Of a DNA stretch of 64,000 nt, positions 50,191 through 58,453 are shown piece after piece. A program made the position numbers and the translations under genes. The notes under the pieces are model-generated. The model saw only the letters and a list, made by a program, of their open reading frames with translations, did not search any database and had not been told where the DNA came from. How positions within the stretch are numbered: position 1 is the first letter of the stretch; every line of letters begins with the position of its first letter. Source of the DNA: Arthrobacter sp. zg-Y1171 (GTDB lineage: Bacteria; Actinomycetota; Actinomycetes; Actinomycetales; Micrococcaceae); assembly GCF_025244845.1 (NCBI RefSeq), contig NZ_CP104264.1, forward strand, positions 1,922,001 to 1,986,000. Reading direction: 5' to 3'.

Positions 50191-51735
50191 TCAATCGCCC
50201 GGCAGCGGCGGCGCCGTGGATTGATAGGAGTATCCAGTCGGCGTGGTGATTTCGACCGTGTGCCGGCCCGGACTTCCAACACTCCTTGCCCGCCAGCCTG
50301 GTGCTTCCTTGGCCTGGTTGCAGGCTTCGCACAGGCCCTGCAGGTTTTCGGCGTTTGTACTCCCGCCGATGCGGTGCGGACGGATATGGTCGCGGTGCCG
50401 TATTGGGGCGTTGCACCACGGTGTCCGGCAGGTTTGATCCCTCGCGGAGATGAACCTGGCCAGGGAATCGGGGACGTACCGCGCCTTGGAATCCATGGCG
50501 ATCAGCTCTCCGGAGGTCGGCGCCGTATAGAGGCGGCGGAGCCAGAGATCCGGTGACGCTGATTCTTCGTGTCGGCTCGCGGGGTCCTTACGTCCGGCTT
50601 TGGGTGTCGAGGCGCTGCCGCTCCTTTCACCGCCGGCGCTGCCGCTTGCGGCCAGTCCACCACCAGCCCTTCCAGTTGCAGCTTTCCGCACCGCGTCCCG
50701 CGCCCACATGGCTGGCACCGCGCCGTATCCGCTGAGATAGGCCGGTTCGTTCGAACCCGCCAGCAGCGTACGGTCGGTCATAACAAGCTGGACCTCCAAC
50801 GGCACCCGGTCCGCTTGGGCAAGCCCAGTGATTCTTTCCACCATCGTGTCCGCCATGATCTGGCCGCGCCCGCGTGAATCGCCCCGTGCCCGAAGGTAAT
50901 CTGCTTCACGGCTGAGGGCTGCAAAGACTGCGACTCCCTGTGCCACCGGCAGCAGGCCGGTCAGGTAGGTCATGGTGTCCGGTGCGGGCCGGCAGGAAAC
51001 ATGGCGGTCCGTCTGCGCCTTGGCTGCCCGGCGGACCAGCGCTTCCTGATCGATCCGGTAGGTCAGTTTCCGGATCCGGCCGATCAAGCGTCCGCCGCCC
51101 AAACCCTCCAGCCCTGCGGGGTCTCCAGCTACCTCACGGTCCACCAAACGACGGTCGGATACTGAAAGGCACGCCGTCTCGCGGACCAGCAGCGTGGCCC
51201 GCCATTCGTTGAGTCTGCCCTCGGACAGCGCCCGGAGCGTGCACGGCATTTCATGCGCAAGCGCTTTGGAGAAGCCAAGAATCCGCCCGCCGCGGGCAGG
51301 CGATTCGCGTCGGGCGAGGGCAATTTGAGCAGCTACTCCTCTCCCCTGCTGCTCCAGGGGAACCCCGGAGCGGGCATGTGCCGCACGGACGGAAGCATCG
51401 AAAGCGGCGGCGACCCGGACCTGGGCTGCTGCAGCAGCCGCCTTGAGTTCTTCCAGTACGCGCAGCCGGCTTATCAGACAGGCATCTGTATCGGAGGCGA
51501 TCTCCTCCAGGACCCGCCCGGAAGACAGCTCGGTGATCCACGTGGCGACCTGCGGGGATGACGGTTCATTGCCGCAATACGCCTCGCTGAGGGTTGCCGG
51601 ACCAGGGCGCTCACGGCTGGACAGTGGTGTCGCGGACGCCGGACCGTTACTGCCACAGTGCTGCCCAGCGAGTGTACCGAAGCAGGGCTCAACGCCATGA
51701 ACAGGTGGCGGATAGTCCCGATTTGATTCGAACAT
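50191..51735 (-). CDS. DUF222 / HNH endonuclease domain protein (13E12-repeat family), SOS-regulated
   Basis: A 514-residue protein of the family called 13E12 repeat in mycobacteria. The DUF222 domain covers roughly residues 75-380 (LEELKAAAAAAQVRVAAAFD, LSEGRLNEWRATLLVRET). A C-terminal HNH nuclease domain includes CRTPWCNAPIRHRDHIRPH, GGSTNAENLQGLCEACNQAK, with the zinc cysteines and histidines intact. Its biological role is unknown; 13E12 genes are typical SOS-regulated, multi-copy accessory genes. The ATG lies inside a perfect LexA box and about 7 nt after a good -10, so the transcript should be leaderless and LexA-repressed. The longer frame to 51906 is rejected on this ground. Confidence 0.88.
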   Translation of the reverse strand: MFESNRDYPPPVHGVEPCFGTLAGQHCGSNGPASATPLSSRERPGPATLSEAYCGNEPSSPQVATWITELSSGRVLEEIASDTDACLISRLRVLEELKAAAAAAQVRVAAAFDASVRAAHARSGVPLEQQGRGVAAQIALARRESPARGGRILGFSKALAHEMPCTLRALSEGRLNEWRATLLVRETACLSVSDRRLVDREVAGDPAGLEGLGGGRLIGRIRKLTYRIDQEALVRRAAKAQTDRHVSCRPAPDTMTYLTGLLPVAQGVAVFAALSREADYLRARGDSRGRGQIMADTMVERITGLAQADRVPLEVQLVMTDRTLLAGSNEPAYLSGYGAVPAMWARDAVRKAATGRAGGGLAASGSAGGERSGSASTPKAGRKDPASRHEESASPDLWLRRLYTAPTSGELIAMDSKARYVPDSLARFISARDQTCRTPWCNAPIRHRDHIRPHRIGGSTNAENLQGLCEACNQAKEAPGWRARSVGSPGRHTVEITTPTGYSYQSTAPPLPGD

Positions 51736-51743
51736 GTGTTCGA
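51728..51743. promoter_or_regulatory. perfect LexA operator (SOS box) over the DUF222-HNH start
   Basis: TCGAAC-ATGT-GTTCGA, a perfect 16-base palindrome matching the actinobacterial LexA consensus TCGAAC-N4-GTTCGA at all 12 specified positions. It overlaps the last base of the -10 and covers the start codon at 51735-51733. Confidence 0.9.
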
Positions 51744-51771
51744 TGCTATGGACTTCCAACCACCGCTGCAA
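51743..51771 (-). promoter_or_regulatory. promoter of the DUF222-HNH gene
   Basis: On the minus strand, -35 TTGCAG (51771-51766), a 17-nt spacer and -10 TAGCAT (51748-51743). The predicted start falls at or next to the ATG at 51735. It overlaps the LexA operator. Confidence 0.65.
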
Positions 51772-52097
51772 TAGGAGTTTTCGTCCTTGTGGAAAACTAC
51801 CCACACCCTTGGGTACCCCCGCCCTGACTTGGGGTAACACTTGAAAGGGTTGGTCAGAATCCTGCCGCGGGCTGCCGGTATTGGGTGCTCGTTGGAGGCG
51901 TGCCATCGTCGGCCCGGAGGCTGGTCTGGACCCGGCCGCAGTCGGCCGGCCGGGCGGCCCGCCGCCGGCGAGTCCCGGGCCCGCCGGTCGCCGCCTCTGC
52001 CAGCCCCGGGTCCGGGACGCGTGCTACCGTTCAGGCGCGTACCCAGACCGAAGCTCCCCTGCTCCCCTAGTGAAAAGCCCCGACTGAAACGAACCGC
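51749..52097. other. GC-rich intergenic gap, no gene seen
   Basis: About 350 nt between the divergent DUF222-HNH and methyltransferase genes. The open frames here are short and have no recognisable protein features. It contains the -35 side of the DUF222 promoter and a run of GC-rich inverted repeats. The outermost arms are near 51924-51935 (GTCTGGACCCGG) and 52006-52018 (CCGGGTCCGGGAC). GGGTACCCC also occurs near 51809. The methyltransferase promoter must lie at the right end, where no clear elements are visible. Confidence 0.5.
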
Positions 52098-52817
52098 ATG
52101 AGCACAGCGAAGCCCGCTAACTACTATGCCGTCCCTGAACTTGCGGCCGCATATGATGCGGACAGCAAAGCCCGGCAGGACCTGCAGTTCTACCTGGCAC
52201 TGGCCGCCGAGACGGGAGCCCGGCGCGTTGCAGATCTCGGAGCGGGAACGGGCCTGCTGTGCAGCCTGCTGGCCGGGCAGGGGTATGAGGTCACGGGAGT
52301 CGAGCCTGAACAAACCATGCTTTCGCTCGCAGCCGCCCAGCCGCATGCCGACGCCGTCACCTGGATTCGAGGAACCGCGGAAAACCTGCCGGAAGCCTGG
52401 GCAGATCTGGTGCTGATGACCGGACATGTCGCGCAGTACTTCCTTGATGACACCGCATGGGTGCGGGTGCTCACCCATGCCGGACGAGCGCTCAGGCCCG
52501 GAGGCAGGCTCGCGTTCGAAGTACGCAACCCGGATGTTGAGGCCTGGCGCCGGTGGGAGGGCACGCACAGCACCAGCCGGGGAACGGTCACGCAGACCGT
52601 CCGGCGGCAAGACGATCTGGTCACGCACACCGATACCTGGACCGACGGTTCCGGAACGCGGACGACGATCGAGACCCTCCGCTTCCCTTCCTGGGACACG
52701 GTTACCGCCGGTTTGGAAGCCGCAGGACTTACGGTCGACCAGTGCTGGGGCCACTGGGACCGAAGCCCGGTGCGACGGGATTCACCGGAGTGGATCTTTC
52801 TCACCGAAGCGGTTTAA
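52098..52817 (+). CDS. class I SAM-dependent methyltransferase
   Basis: A 239-residue soluble methyltransferase of unknown substrate. The SAM-binding fold is clear: RRVADLGAGTGLLCSLLAGQ (motif I, residues about 42-61), EVTGVEPEQTML (motif II), and ENLPEAWADLVLMTGHVAQYF (motif IV/post). RALRPGGRLAFEVRNP is the usual small-molecule methyltransferase motif. A Trp-rich C-terminal half (WTDGSGTRTTIETLRFPSWD) probably forms the substrate site. It belongs to the accessory block, with no operon partner. Confidence 0.85.
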   Translation: MSTAKPANYYAVPELAAAYDADSKARQDLQFYLALAAETGARRVADLGAGTGLLCSLLAGQGYEVTGVEPEQTMLSLAAAQPHADAVTWIRGTAENLPEAWADLVLMTGHVAQYFLDDTAWVRVLTHAGRALRPGGRLAFEVRNPDVEAWRRWEGTHSTSRGTVTQTVRRQDDLVTHTDTWTDGSGTRTTIETLRFPSWDTVTAGLEAAGLTVDQCWGHWDRSPVRRDSPEWIFLTEAV

Positions 52818-53017
52818 CCCGTCCGCACGCCACACGCCTACCCTCCCCCGCCGTCCTGCGTCACCAGCACCGCCGCAGGACGAACACCCAGGTTGCGTTT
52901 CATGAACTTCCCCATGCATCTCCCCAGGCCCGCGGGCTGCGGCAGCGGGGAGTCGGACCGGTCATACTGCAGTGCCAGGTTGGAGCGGGATGCCCCGCTG
53001 TGCCAGTCTTGGGCTTT

Positions 53018-55042
53018 ATGGACAACCCTTTCCTTTACCCGAGTAGCCTGCCGTACCAGCTGCCCCCGTTCGAGCAGATCAACGAAGACGTTTTCCTGCC
53101 CGCCTTTGACTCCGGAATTTCCGGGCATGCCGCCGAGATTGACCGTATTGCCGCGAACCCGCAGGCACCGGACTTCGAAAACACGATCGAAGCCCTGGAA
53201 TTATCGGGCCAGGAGCTGGGGCGCACCGCCGTCGTCTTCTTCACCCTCTGTGCCGCTCACGCCACGGAAGGCGTGCAGCGGATCCAGCAGCAGATCGGCC
53301 CGCGGCTCGCCGCGCACGAGGACACGATTTACCTCAACCGGCAGCTCTTTGCCCGGGTCGAAGCCGTCGCGGAGAACCTCGCCGGCTTGGACGATGAACA
53401 GGCACGCCTCGTGTCCGAGTACCGCCGCCGCTTTATCCGCGCCGGAGCGCAGCTCGATGACGCCGGGCAGGCCCGCATGCGGGAGCTGAACGCCCGGCTT
53501 TCGGAACTGGGCACGGACTTTTCCCAGCGCCTGCTGAGGGACACCAACGATTCGGCCCTGGTGGTGGACGACGCCGCCGAACTGGACGGCCTGCCCGACG
53601 ACGACATCGCCGCAGCAGCGACCGCTGCGGCGGAAGCGGGACACGACGGAAAGTTCCTGCTGCCCCTCGTGCTGCCCACCCCGCAGCCGGCCCTGGCGTC
53701 GCTGACCAACCGTGAGAGCCGCCGTCGGCTGCATGAGGCAGCCCGAAACCGCGGTTTCCGGAACAATGACGGGAACACGCTTGCAATCGCGGCGGAAATG
53801 GCCGCACTGCGGGCGGAAAAGGCAGCCCTGCTCGGTTTCGCGAACCACGCCGAGTACGGCACCGATGACCAGACCGCACCGTCCCTGGCGGCGATCCACG
53901 CCATGCTGGACAAGCTCGCCCCTGCAGCCGTCCGCAATGCCAAGGCCGAGGCCGAAGAGCTGCGCGCAGCGGCCCGGCGGGACGGACACGAACTGGCCGC
54001 CTGGGACTGGGCGTACTACTCGGAGCAGGTCCGCCGGGAGAAGTTCGACGTCGACTCCTCCGCCCTGCGCCCGTACTTCGAACTGGAACGCGTCCTCACT
54101 GACGGCGTGTTCTACGCCGCGAACCGGCTCTACGGACTGTCCTTCACCGAACGGGCAGACCTAGCGGGCTATCACCCGGACGTCCGGGTCTGGGAGGTCA
54201 AGGACGACGACGGCACCGGGCTGGGCCTGTTCCTGGGCGACTATTACACCCGGGACACCAAGAACGGCGGCGCCTGGATGAATTCCCTGGTCCACCAGTC
54301 CCGGCTGTTGGACGCCCCGCCCGTGGTCATTAACAACCTGAACATTTCCAAGCCCGCGGCCGGTGAGCCGACGTTGCTCACCTTCGGCGAAGTGGTTACG
54401 GCATTCCATGAGTTCGGCCATGCGCTGCACGGATTGTTCTCGGATGTCACCTATCCCCAGTTCTCCGGCACTTCGGTACCGCGCGACTTCGTTGAATATC
54501 CGTCACAGGTCAACGAGATGTGGATGCTGTGGCCGGAGGTGGTCAGCAACTTCGCCAAGCACCACGTCACCGGGGAGCCGCTGCCTCAGGAGGAAATCGA
54601 CAAGGTGAATGCGGCGGCCGTCTGGGGCGAGGGGTTCTCCACCACCGAGTACCTGGGTGCCGCCCTGCTGGATCTGGCCTGGCACGAACTCGCACCGGGC
54701 GAAACGGTGCAGGATCCGGAAGCCTTCGAGTCCGCGGCCCTGGCGGCGGCCGGCGTCGACCTGGACCTGGTTCCCCCGCGTTACCGCACGGGATACTTCA
54801 AGCACATCTTTGCCGGCGGCTACGCGGCCTCGTACTACGCGTATATCTGGAGTGAAGTGCTCGACGCCGACACGGTCGAGTGGTTCCGGGAAAACGGCGG
54901 CCTGACCCGGGAGAACGGGGGCCGTTTCCGGACGGAACTGCTGTCCCGCGGCAACAGCATCGACCCGCTGCAGGCGTTCCGGAACTTCCGGGGACGCGAT
55001 GCGCAGATCCAGCCGCTGCTGGACCGGCGCGGTCTGGCCTAG
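53018..55042 (+). CDS. M3 family oligopeptidase (oligopeptidase A / peptidyl-dipeptidase type)
   Basis: A cytoplasmic zinc oligopeptidase degrading short peptides. At 674 residues it matches the family. The zinc site HEFGH is at residues 464-468 (VTAFHEFGHALHGLFS), and the third-ligand region is in YPSQVNEMWML. The helical N-terminal half (LPPFEQINEDVFLPAFDSG, ALELSGQELGRTAVVFFTL) is typical of Dcp/OpdA enzymes. The start is ATG at 53018, where the family N-terminus begins (MDNPFLYPSSLPYQLPPF). The in-frame upstream extension is unrelated. It ends in a strong convergent terminator with pgsA. Confidence 0.93.
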   Translation: MDNPFLYPSSLPYQLPPFEQINEDVFLPAFDSGISGHAAEIDRIAANPQAPDFENTIEALELSGQELGRTAVVFFTLCAAHATEGVQRIQQQIGPRLAAHEDTIYLNRQLFARVEAVAENLAGLDDEQARLVSEYRRRFIRAGAQLDDAGQARMRELNARLSELGTDFSQRLLRDTNDSALVVDDAAELDGLPDDDIAAAATAAAEAGHDGKFLLPLVLPTPQPALASLTNRESRRRLHEAARNRGFRNNDGNTLAIAAEMAALRAEKAALLGFANHAEYGTDDQTAPSLAAIHAMLDKLAPAAVRNAKAEAEELRAAARRDGHELAAWDWAYYSEQVRREKFDVDSSALRPYFELERVLTDGVFYAANRLYGLSFTERADLAGYHPDVRVWEVKDDDGTGLGLFLGDYYTRDTKNGGAWMNSLVHQSRLLDAPPVVINNLNISKPAAGEPTLLTFGEVVTAFHEFGHALHGLFSDVTYPQFSGTSVPRDFVEYPSQVNEMWMLWPEVVSNFAKHHVTGEPLPQEEIDKVNAAAVWGEGFSTTEYLGAALLDLAWHELAPGETVQDPEAFESAALAAAGVDLDLVPPRYRTGYFKHIFAGGYAASYYAYIWSEVLDADTVEWFRENGGLTRENGGRFRTELLSRGNSIDPLQAFRNFRGRDAQIQPLLDRRGLA

Positions 55043-55055
55043 GCTCCGCTCCCCC

Positions 55056-55075
55056 AGCCGCAGCCGCAGCCGCAG
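55056..55075 (+). repeat. short CCGCAG tandem repeat
   Basis: AGCCGC repeated three times plus AG, between the peptidase stop and the terminator. Probably of no consequence. Confidence 0.4.
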
Positions 55076-55085
55076 GGACCATAAA

Positions 55086-55125
55086 CAGAAGGCGGGAACC
55101 GGATATAACCGGTTCCCGCCTTCTG
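55086..55125. terminator. bidirectional terminator between the M3 peptidase gene and pgsA
   Basis: A perfect 17-bp stem, CAGAAGGCGGGAACCGG and its complement, with a 6-base AT-rich loop (ATATAA). It serves the peptidase gene on one strand and pgsA on the other. Confidence 0.9.
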
Positions 55126-55144
55126 CTGCGCCTAATAAGCCTGC

Positions 55145-55762
55145 CTAGGCAGGGTTGGCCATCCGCGCCTGCTTCCGCACGGTGTGCATCCGCTGCCCGA
55201 TGGTCACGCAGCTGGCCAGGGTCAGCAGGATCAGGACCACCAGCAGCAGGACCTCGGGGACGCCCAGGCCCACCAGCCCGGTAGCGACCAGCAGGGAGAC
55301 CAGCCGCTCGGCCCGCTCGGCAATGCCGACGTTGGCGGAGAAGCCCAGCGACTCGGCCTTGGCCCGGATGTAGGAAACCAGCATGCCGACTACCAGGCAG
55401 AGGATGGCCGCGATGCCGATCGCGTCGTTGCCGCCGCCGGTGAAGAACCAGATGGCGACGCCGGCAAACAGGGCGCCGTCGGCGAAGCGGTCGAGGGTGG
55501 AATCCAGGAACCCGCCCCAGCTGCCCTTGCGCTGCTGCTGCCGGGCCATGATCCCGTCCACCACGTCGGAGAAGATGAAAACGGTGATGAAGATGGTGCC
55601 CCAGAACAGCTCACCCAGCGGATAAAAGACCAGTCCGCCGATCATCACACCGAGCGTGCCGGCAATGGTGACCATGTCCGGGGTTACGCCGCGGCGGAGC
55701 AGCCAGGTGGCCAGCGGGGTGAAAACGGCAGTGAAGAATCCCCGTGCGTATTTGTTGAGCAC
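55145..55762 (-). CDS. pgsA: CDP-alcohol phosphatidyltransferase, phosphatidylinositol phosphate synthase type
   Basis: A membrane enzyme joining CDP-diacylglycerol to an alcohol phosphate. The 205 residues have about six membrane helices and the complete motif D66xxDGxxARx8Gx3Dx3D91 (DVVDGIMARQQQRKGSWGGF then DSTLD). Position next to HIT and thrS, and the RFADGALFAGVAIW sequence, match actinobacterial PIP synthase, so inositol-1-phosphate is the likely acceptor. In M. tuberculosis the next genes make PIM lipids (patA, pimA); here a terminator follows directly. It starts 3 nt after the HIT gene. Confidence 0.88.
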   Translation of the reverse strand: MLNKYARGFFTAVFTPLATWLLRRGVTPDMVTIAGTLGVMIGGLVFYPLGELFWGTIFITVFIFSDVVDGIMARQQQRKGSWGGFLDSTLDRFADGALFAGVAIWFFTGGGNDAIGIAAILCLVVGMLVSYIRAKAESLGFSANVGIAERAERLVSLLVATGLVGLGVPEVLLLVVLILLTLASCVTIGQRMHTVRKQARMANPA

Positions 55763-55765
55763 GCG

Positions 55766-56350
55766 TCAGTCCTCACTGTCCGGGCCGGAGCCCTCTACGG
55801 GCCAGGCATCGGCCACTTGCCGGCGCACGTCGCCCAGGGTCTGGGTGATGGCCTTGGTCTGCGCGATGATCGGCAGGAAGTTTCCATCACCGCCCCACCG
55901 CGGAACGATGTGCTGGTGCAGGTGGGCGGCGATCCCGGCCCCGCCGGTTTCCCCCTGGTTCATGCCCAGGTTGAAACCGGTGGGGCTGGACACCTTCCGC
56001 AGCACGCGCATGGCGGTCTGGGTAAGCGCCGCGATCTCCGCCGTCTCCTCCGGGTCGATGTCCGTGTAGTCCGGCACATGCCGGTACGGGCAGACCAGCA
56101 GGTGGCCGGCGTTGTACGGGAAGAGGTTCAGGATCACGAAGGCGTGCCGGCCGCGGTGGACAATCAACGATTCCTCGTCCGACCGCTCCGGAGCGGCGCA
56201 GAACGGGCAGGTCTCCTTCGAGGAGACCTGCTTCTGCCCGCCCTTGATGTAGGCAAGCCGGTGCGGGGTCCAGAGCCGCTGGAATGCGTCGGGGACACCG
56301 GCGAGTTCGAACGTGTCCGTCACCGCGGCGTCGTCAGGCTGTTCTCCCAT
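55766..56350 (-). CDS. HIT-domain protein (AP4A phosphorylase-like)
   Basis: A 194-residue nucleotide hydrolase or transferase of the histidine triad superfamily. The triad HLHQHIVPRW is at residues 143-152. An upstream CPFC (49-52) with downstream His forms the zinc site of the Ap4A phosphorylase-like branch, and NLFPYNAGHLLVCPYRHV is the typical core. It sits between thrS and pgsA as in mycobacteria (Rv2613c, which has Ap4A phosphorylase activity). It is co-transcribed with both. Confidence 0.92.
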   Translation of the reverse strand: MGEQPDDAAVTDTFELAGVPDAFQRLWTPHRLAYIKGGQKQVSSKETCPFCAAPERSDEESLIVHRGRHAFVILNLFPYNAGHLLVCPYRHVPDYTDIDPEETAEIAALTQTAMRVLRKVSSPTGFNLGMNQGETGGAGIAAHLHQHIVPRWGGDGNFLPIIAQTKAITQTLGDVRRQVADAWPVEGSGPDSED

Positions 56351-56365
56351 TGCGTCCCCGCCGCC

Positions 56366-58378
56366 CTACTTGTCCCGGTTACGGACGGCTTCGACAATCC
56401 GCTTGACGGCCTCTTCAACGGGTACGCCGTTGTCCTGGCTGCCATCCCGGAAGCGGAAGGAGACGGCGCCGGCCTCGGCGTCGTCGCCGCCGGCGATCAG
56501 GACAAACGGGATCTTGTCCTTGGACGCGGTGCGGATCTTCTTCGGGAAGCGGTCGGTACCGGTGTCCACCTGGGCGCGGATGCCGTGCGCCTTGAGCTTG
56601 TCGACGACGTCGAACATGTAGTCGTTGAACGCTTCGGCCACGGGGATGCCGACCACCTGCACCGGTGCCAGCCAGGCCGGGAACGCGCCGGCGTAATGCT
56701 CGGTGAGCACGGCCATGAAGCGTTCCACGGAACCGAACAGGGCGCGGTGGATCATGACGGGGCGCTGGCGGGTGCCGTCGGCGGCCTGGTACTCGAGCTC
56801 GAAGCGCTCGGGCAGGTTGAAGTCCAGCTGGATGGTGGACATCTGCCAGGTGCGGCCGATGGCGTCGCGGGCCTGGACGGAGATCTTCGGGCCGTAGAAG
56901 GCTGCTCCGCCCGGATCCGGGACCAGGTCCAGGCCGGAGGCTTCGGCAACCTCGGCGAGGGTGCGGGTGGCTTCCTCCCACACATCGTCGGAGCCGACGT
57001 ACTTCTCCGGGTCCTTGGTGGACAGCTCCAGGTAGAAGTCATCCAGGCCGTAATCCTTGAGCAGGTCCAGCACGAACTTCAGCGTGGTGGTCAGCTCGTC
57101 CTTCATCTGCTCACGGGTGCAGTAGATGTGGGCGTCGTCCTGGGTCATGCCCCGCACGCGCGTCAGGCCGTGGATCACGCCGGACTTTTCGTAGCGGTAC
57201 ACGGAACCGAATTCGAACAGCCGCAGCGGCAGCTCGCGGTAGGACCGTCCGCGGGAGCGGAAGATCAGGTTGTGCATGGGGCAGTTCATCGGCTTCAGGT
57301 AGTAGTCCTGGCCGGGCTTGGTGACCTCGCCGGTCTCCGGATCGGTAACCTCATCCACGTGCATGGGAGGGAACATCCCGTCGCGGTACCAGTCCAGGTG
57401 GCCGGAAACCTCGTACAGGTGGCCCTTGGTGATGTGCGGGGTGTAAACGAACTCGTAACCGGCCTCGGTGTGGCGCTGCCGGGAGTAGTCCTCCATGGCC
57501 TTGCGGATGATGCCGCCCTTGGGGTGGAACACCGGCAGGCCCGAACCCAGCTCATCCGGGAAGGAGAACAGATCCAGTTCGGTGCCCAGCTTGCGGTGGT
57601 CGCGGCGCTCGGCTTCGGCCAGGCGCTCCTGGTAGGCCTTCAGTGCGTCCTTGGTGGGCCAGGCGGTGCCGTAGATGCGCTGCAGCTGCTGGTTCTTCTG
57701 GTTGCCCAGCCAGTAGGCGGCGGCGGAGCGGGTCAGGGCGAAGGCGTTGGAGATCAGTTTGGTGTTGGGCAGGTGCGGGCCGCGGCACAGATCGCACCAG
57801 ACGACGTCGCCGGACTTGCGGTCCACGTTGTCGTAAATGGTGATCTCGCCGGCGCCGACCTCGATGCTCGCACCTTCGCCGGCTTCCTCGGCGCCGTCCT
57901 TCTTGCCCAGCAGTTCAAGCTTGTACGGCTCGTTCTTCATGGCTTCGCGGGCTTCGTCTTCGCTGACCACGCGGCGGGCAAATTTCTGGTTCGAGTTGAT
58001 GATCTTCTGCATCATCTTCTCGAGGGTCTTCAGGTCCTCCGGCGTGAACGGCTCGGCAACGTCGAAGTCGAAGTAGAAACCGTCCTTGATGTACGGGCCG
58101 ATGCCCAGCTTGGCATCCGGACGCAGCTGCTGCACGGCCTGGGCCATGACGTGCGCGGTGGAGTGGCGCAGGACATTCAGTCCGTCTTCGGACTCAATGG
58201 TGACGGATTCCACGATGTCGCCCTGCTCCAGCGGCGTATCCAGGTCCTTGAGGACGGAGTGCACGCGCATCACGACGACGTCGCGGCGTTCGAAGAAGAG
58301 CTGAGCACCAGTGGTGCCAGTATCCACCGTGGTCTCTTCGCCGTCGACGATGAGGGTGAACTTCTCTGGCACTGACAC
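56366..58378 (-). CDS. thrS: threonyl-tRNA synthetase
   Basis: A class II synthetase with editing. The 670 residues contain an N-terminal TGS domain, the SAD editing domain with [14 protein letters not shown], the catalytic core (motif 2 [19 protein letters not shown]; motif 3 [21 protein letters not shown]) and the C-terminal anticodon domain. A cysteine in [10 protein letters not shown] is the zinc ligand. The start is GTG at 58378, with GGAG 6 nt upstream; a GTG two codons later is less likely. It heads the thrS-HIT-pgsA unit, a conserved actinobacterial order. Confidence 0.97.
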   Translation of the reverse strand: MSVPEKFTLIVDGEETTVDTGTTGAQLFFERRDVVVMRVHSVLKDLDTPLEQGDIVESVTIESEDGLNVLRHSTAHVMAQAVQQLRPDAKLGIGPYIKDGFYFDFDVAEPFTPEDLKTLEKMMQKIINSNQKFARRVVSEDEAREAMKNEPYKLELLGKKDGAEEAGEGASIEVGAGEITIYDNVDRKSGDVVWCDLCRGPHLPNTKLISNAFALTRSAAAYWLGNQKNQQLQRIYGTAWPTKDALKAYQERLAEAERRDHRKLGTELDLFSFPDELGSGLPVFHPKGGIIRKAMEDYSRQRHTEAGYEFVYTPHITKGHLYEVSGHLDWYRDGMFPPMHVDEVTDPETGEVTKPGQDYYLKPMNCPMHNLIFRSRGRSYRELPLRLFEFGSVYRYEKSGVIHGLTRVRGMTQDDAHIYCTREQMKDELTTTLKFVLDLLKDYGLDDFYLELSTKDPEKYVGSDDVWEEATRTLAEVAEASGLDLVPDPGGAAFYGPKISVQARDAIGRTWQMSTIQLDFNLPERFELEYQAADGTRQRPVMIHRALFGSVERFMAVLTEHYAGAFPAWLAPVQVVGIPVAEAFNDYMFDVVDKLKAHGIRAQVDTGTDRFPKKIRTASKDKIPFVLIAGGDDAEAGAVSFRFRDGSQDNGVPVEEAVKRIVEAVRNRDK

Positions 58379-58453
58379 GGTTGTCTCCTAGATTTCGTTG
58401 TACGGCGTCTGCTGCACGGCCTGGACACGGCCGCACTTCCGCCCGTACCGATG

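Noticed and set aside
51736..51906. N-terminal extension of the DUF222-HNH protein
   Set aside because: A good promoter and LexA box lie within it, placing the transcript start next to the ATG at 51735.
52553..53017. N-terminal extension of the M3 peptidase through the methyltransferase gene
   Set aside because: The family N-terminus starts at ATG 53018; upstream codons are a shadow of the methyltransferase.
55184..58375. Plus-strand open frame of 1063 codons
   Set aside because: Antisense to pgsA, HIT and thrS, all of which are intact families in conserved order.
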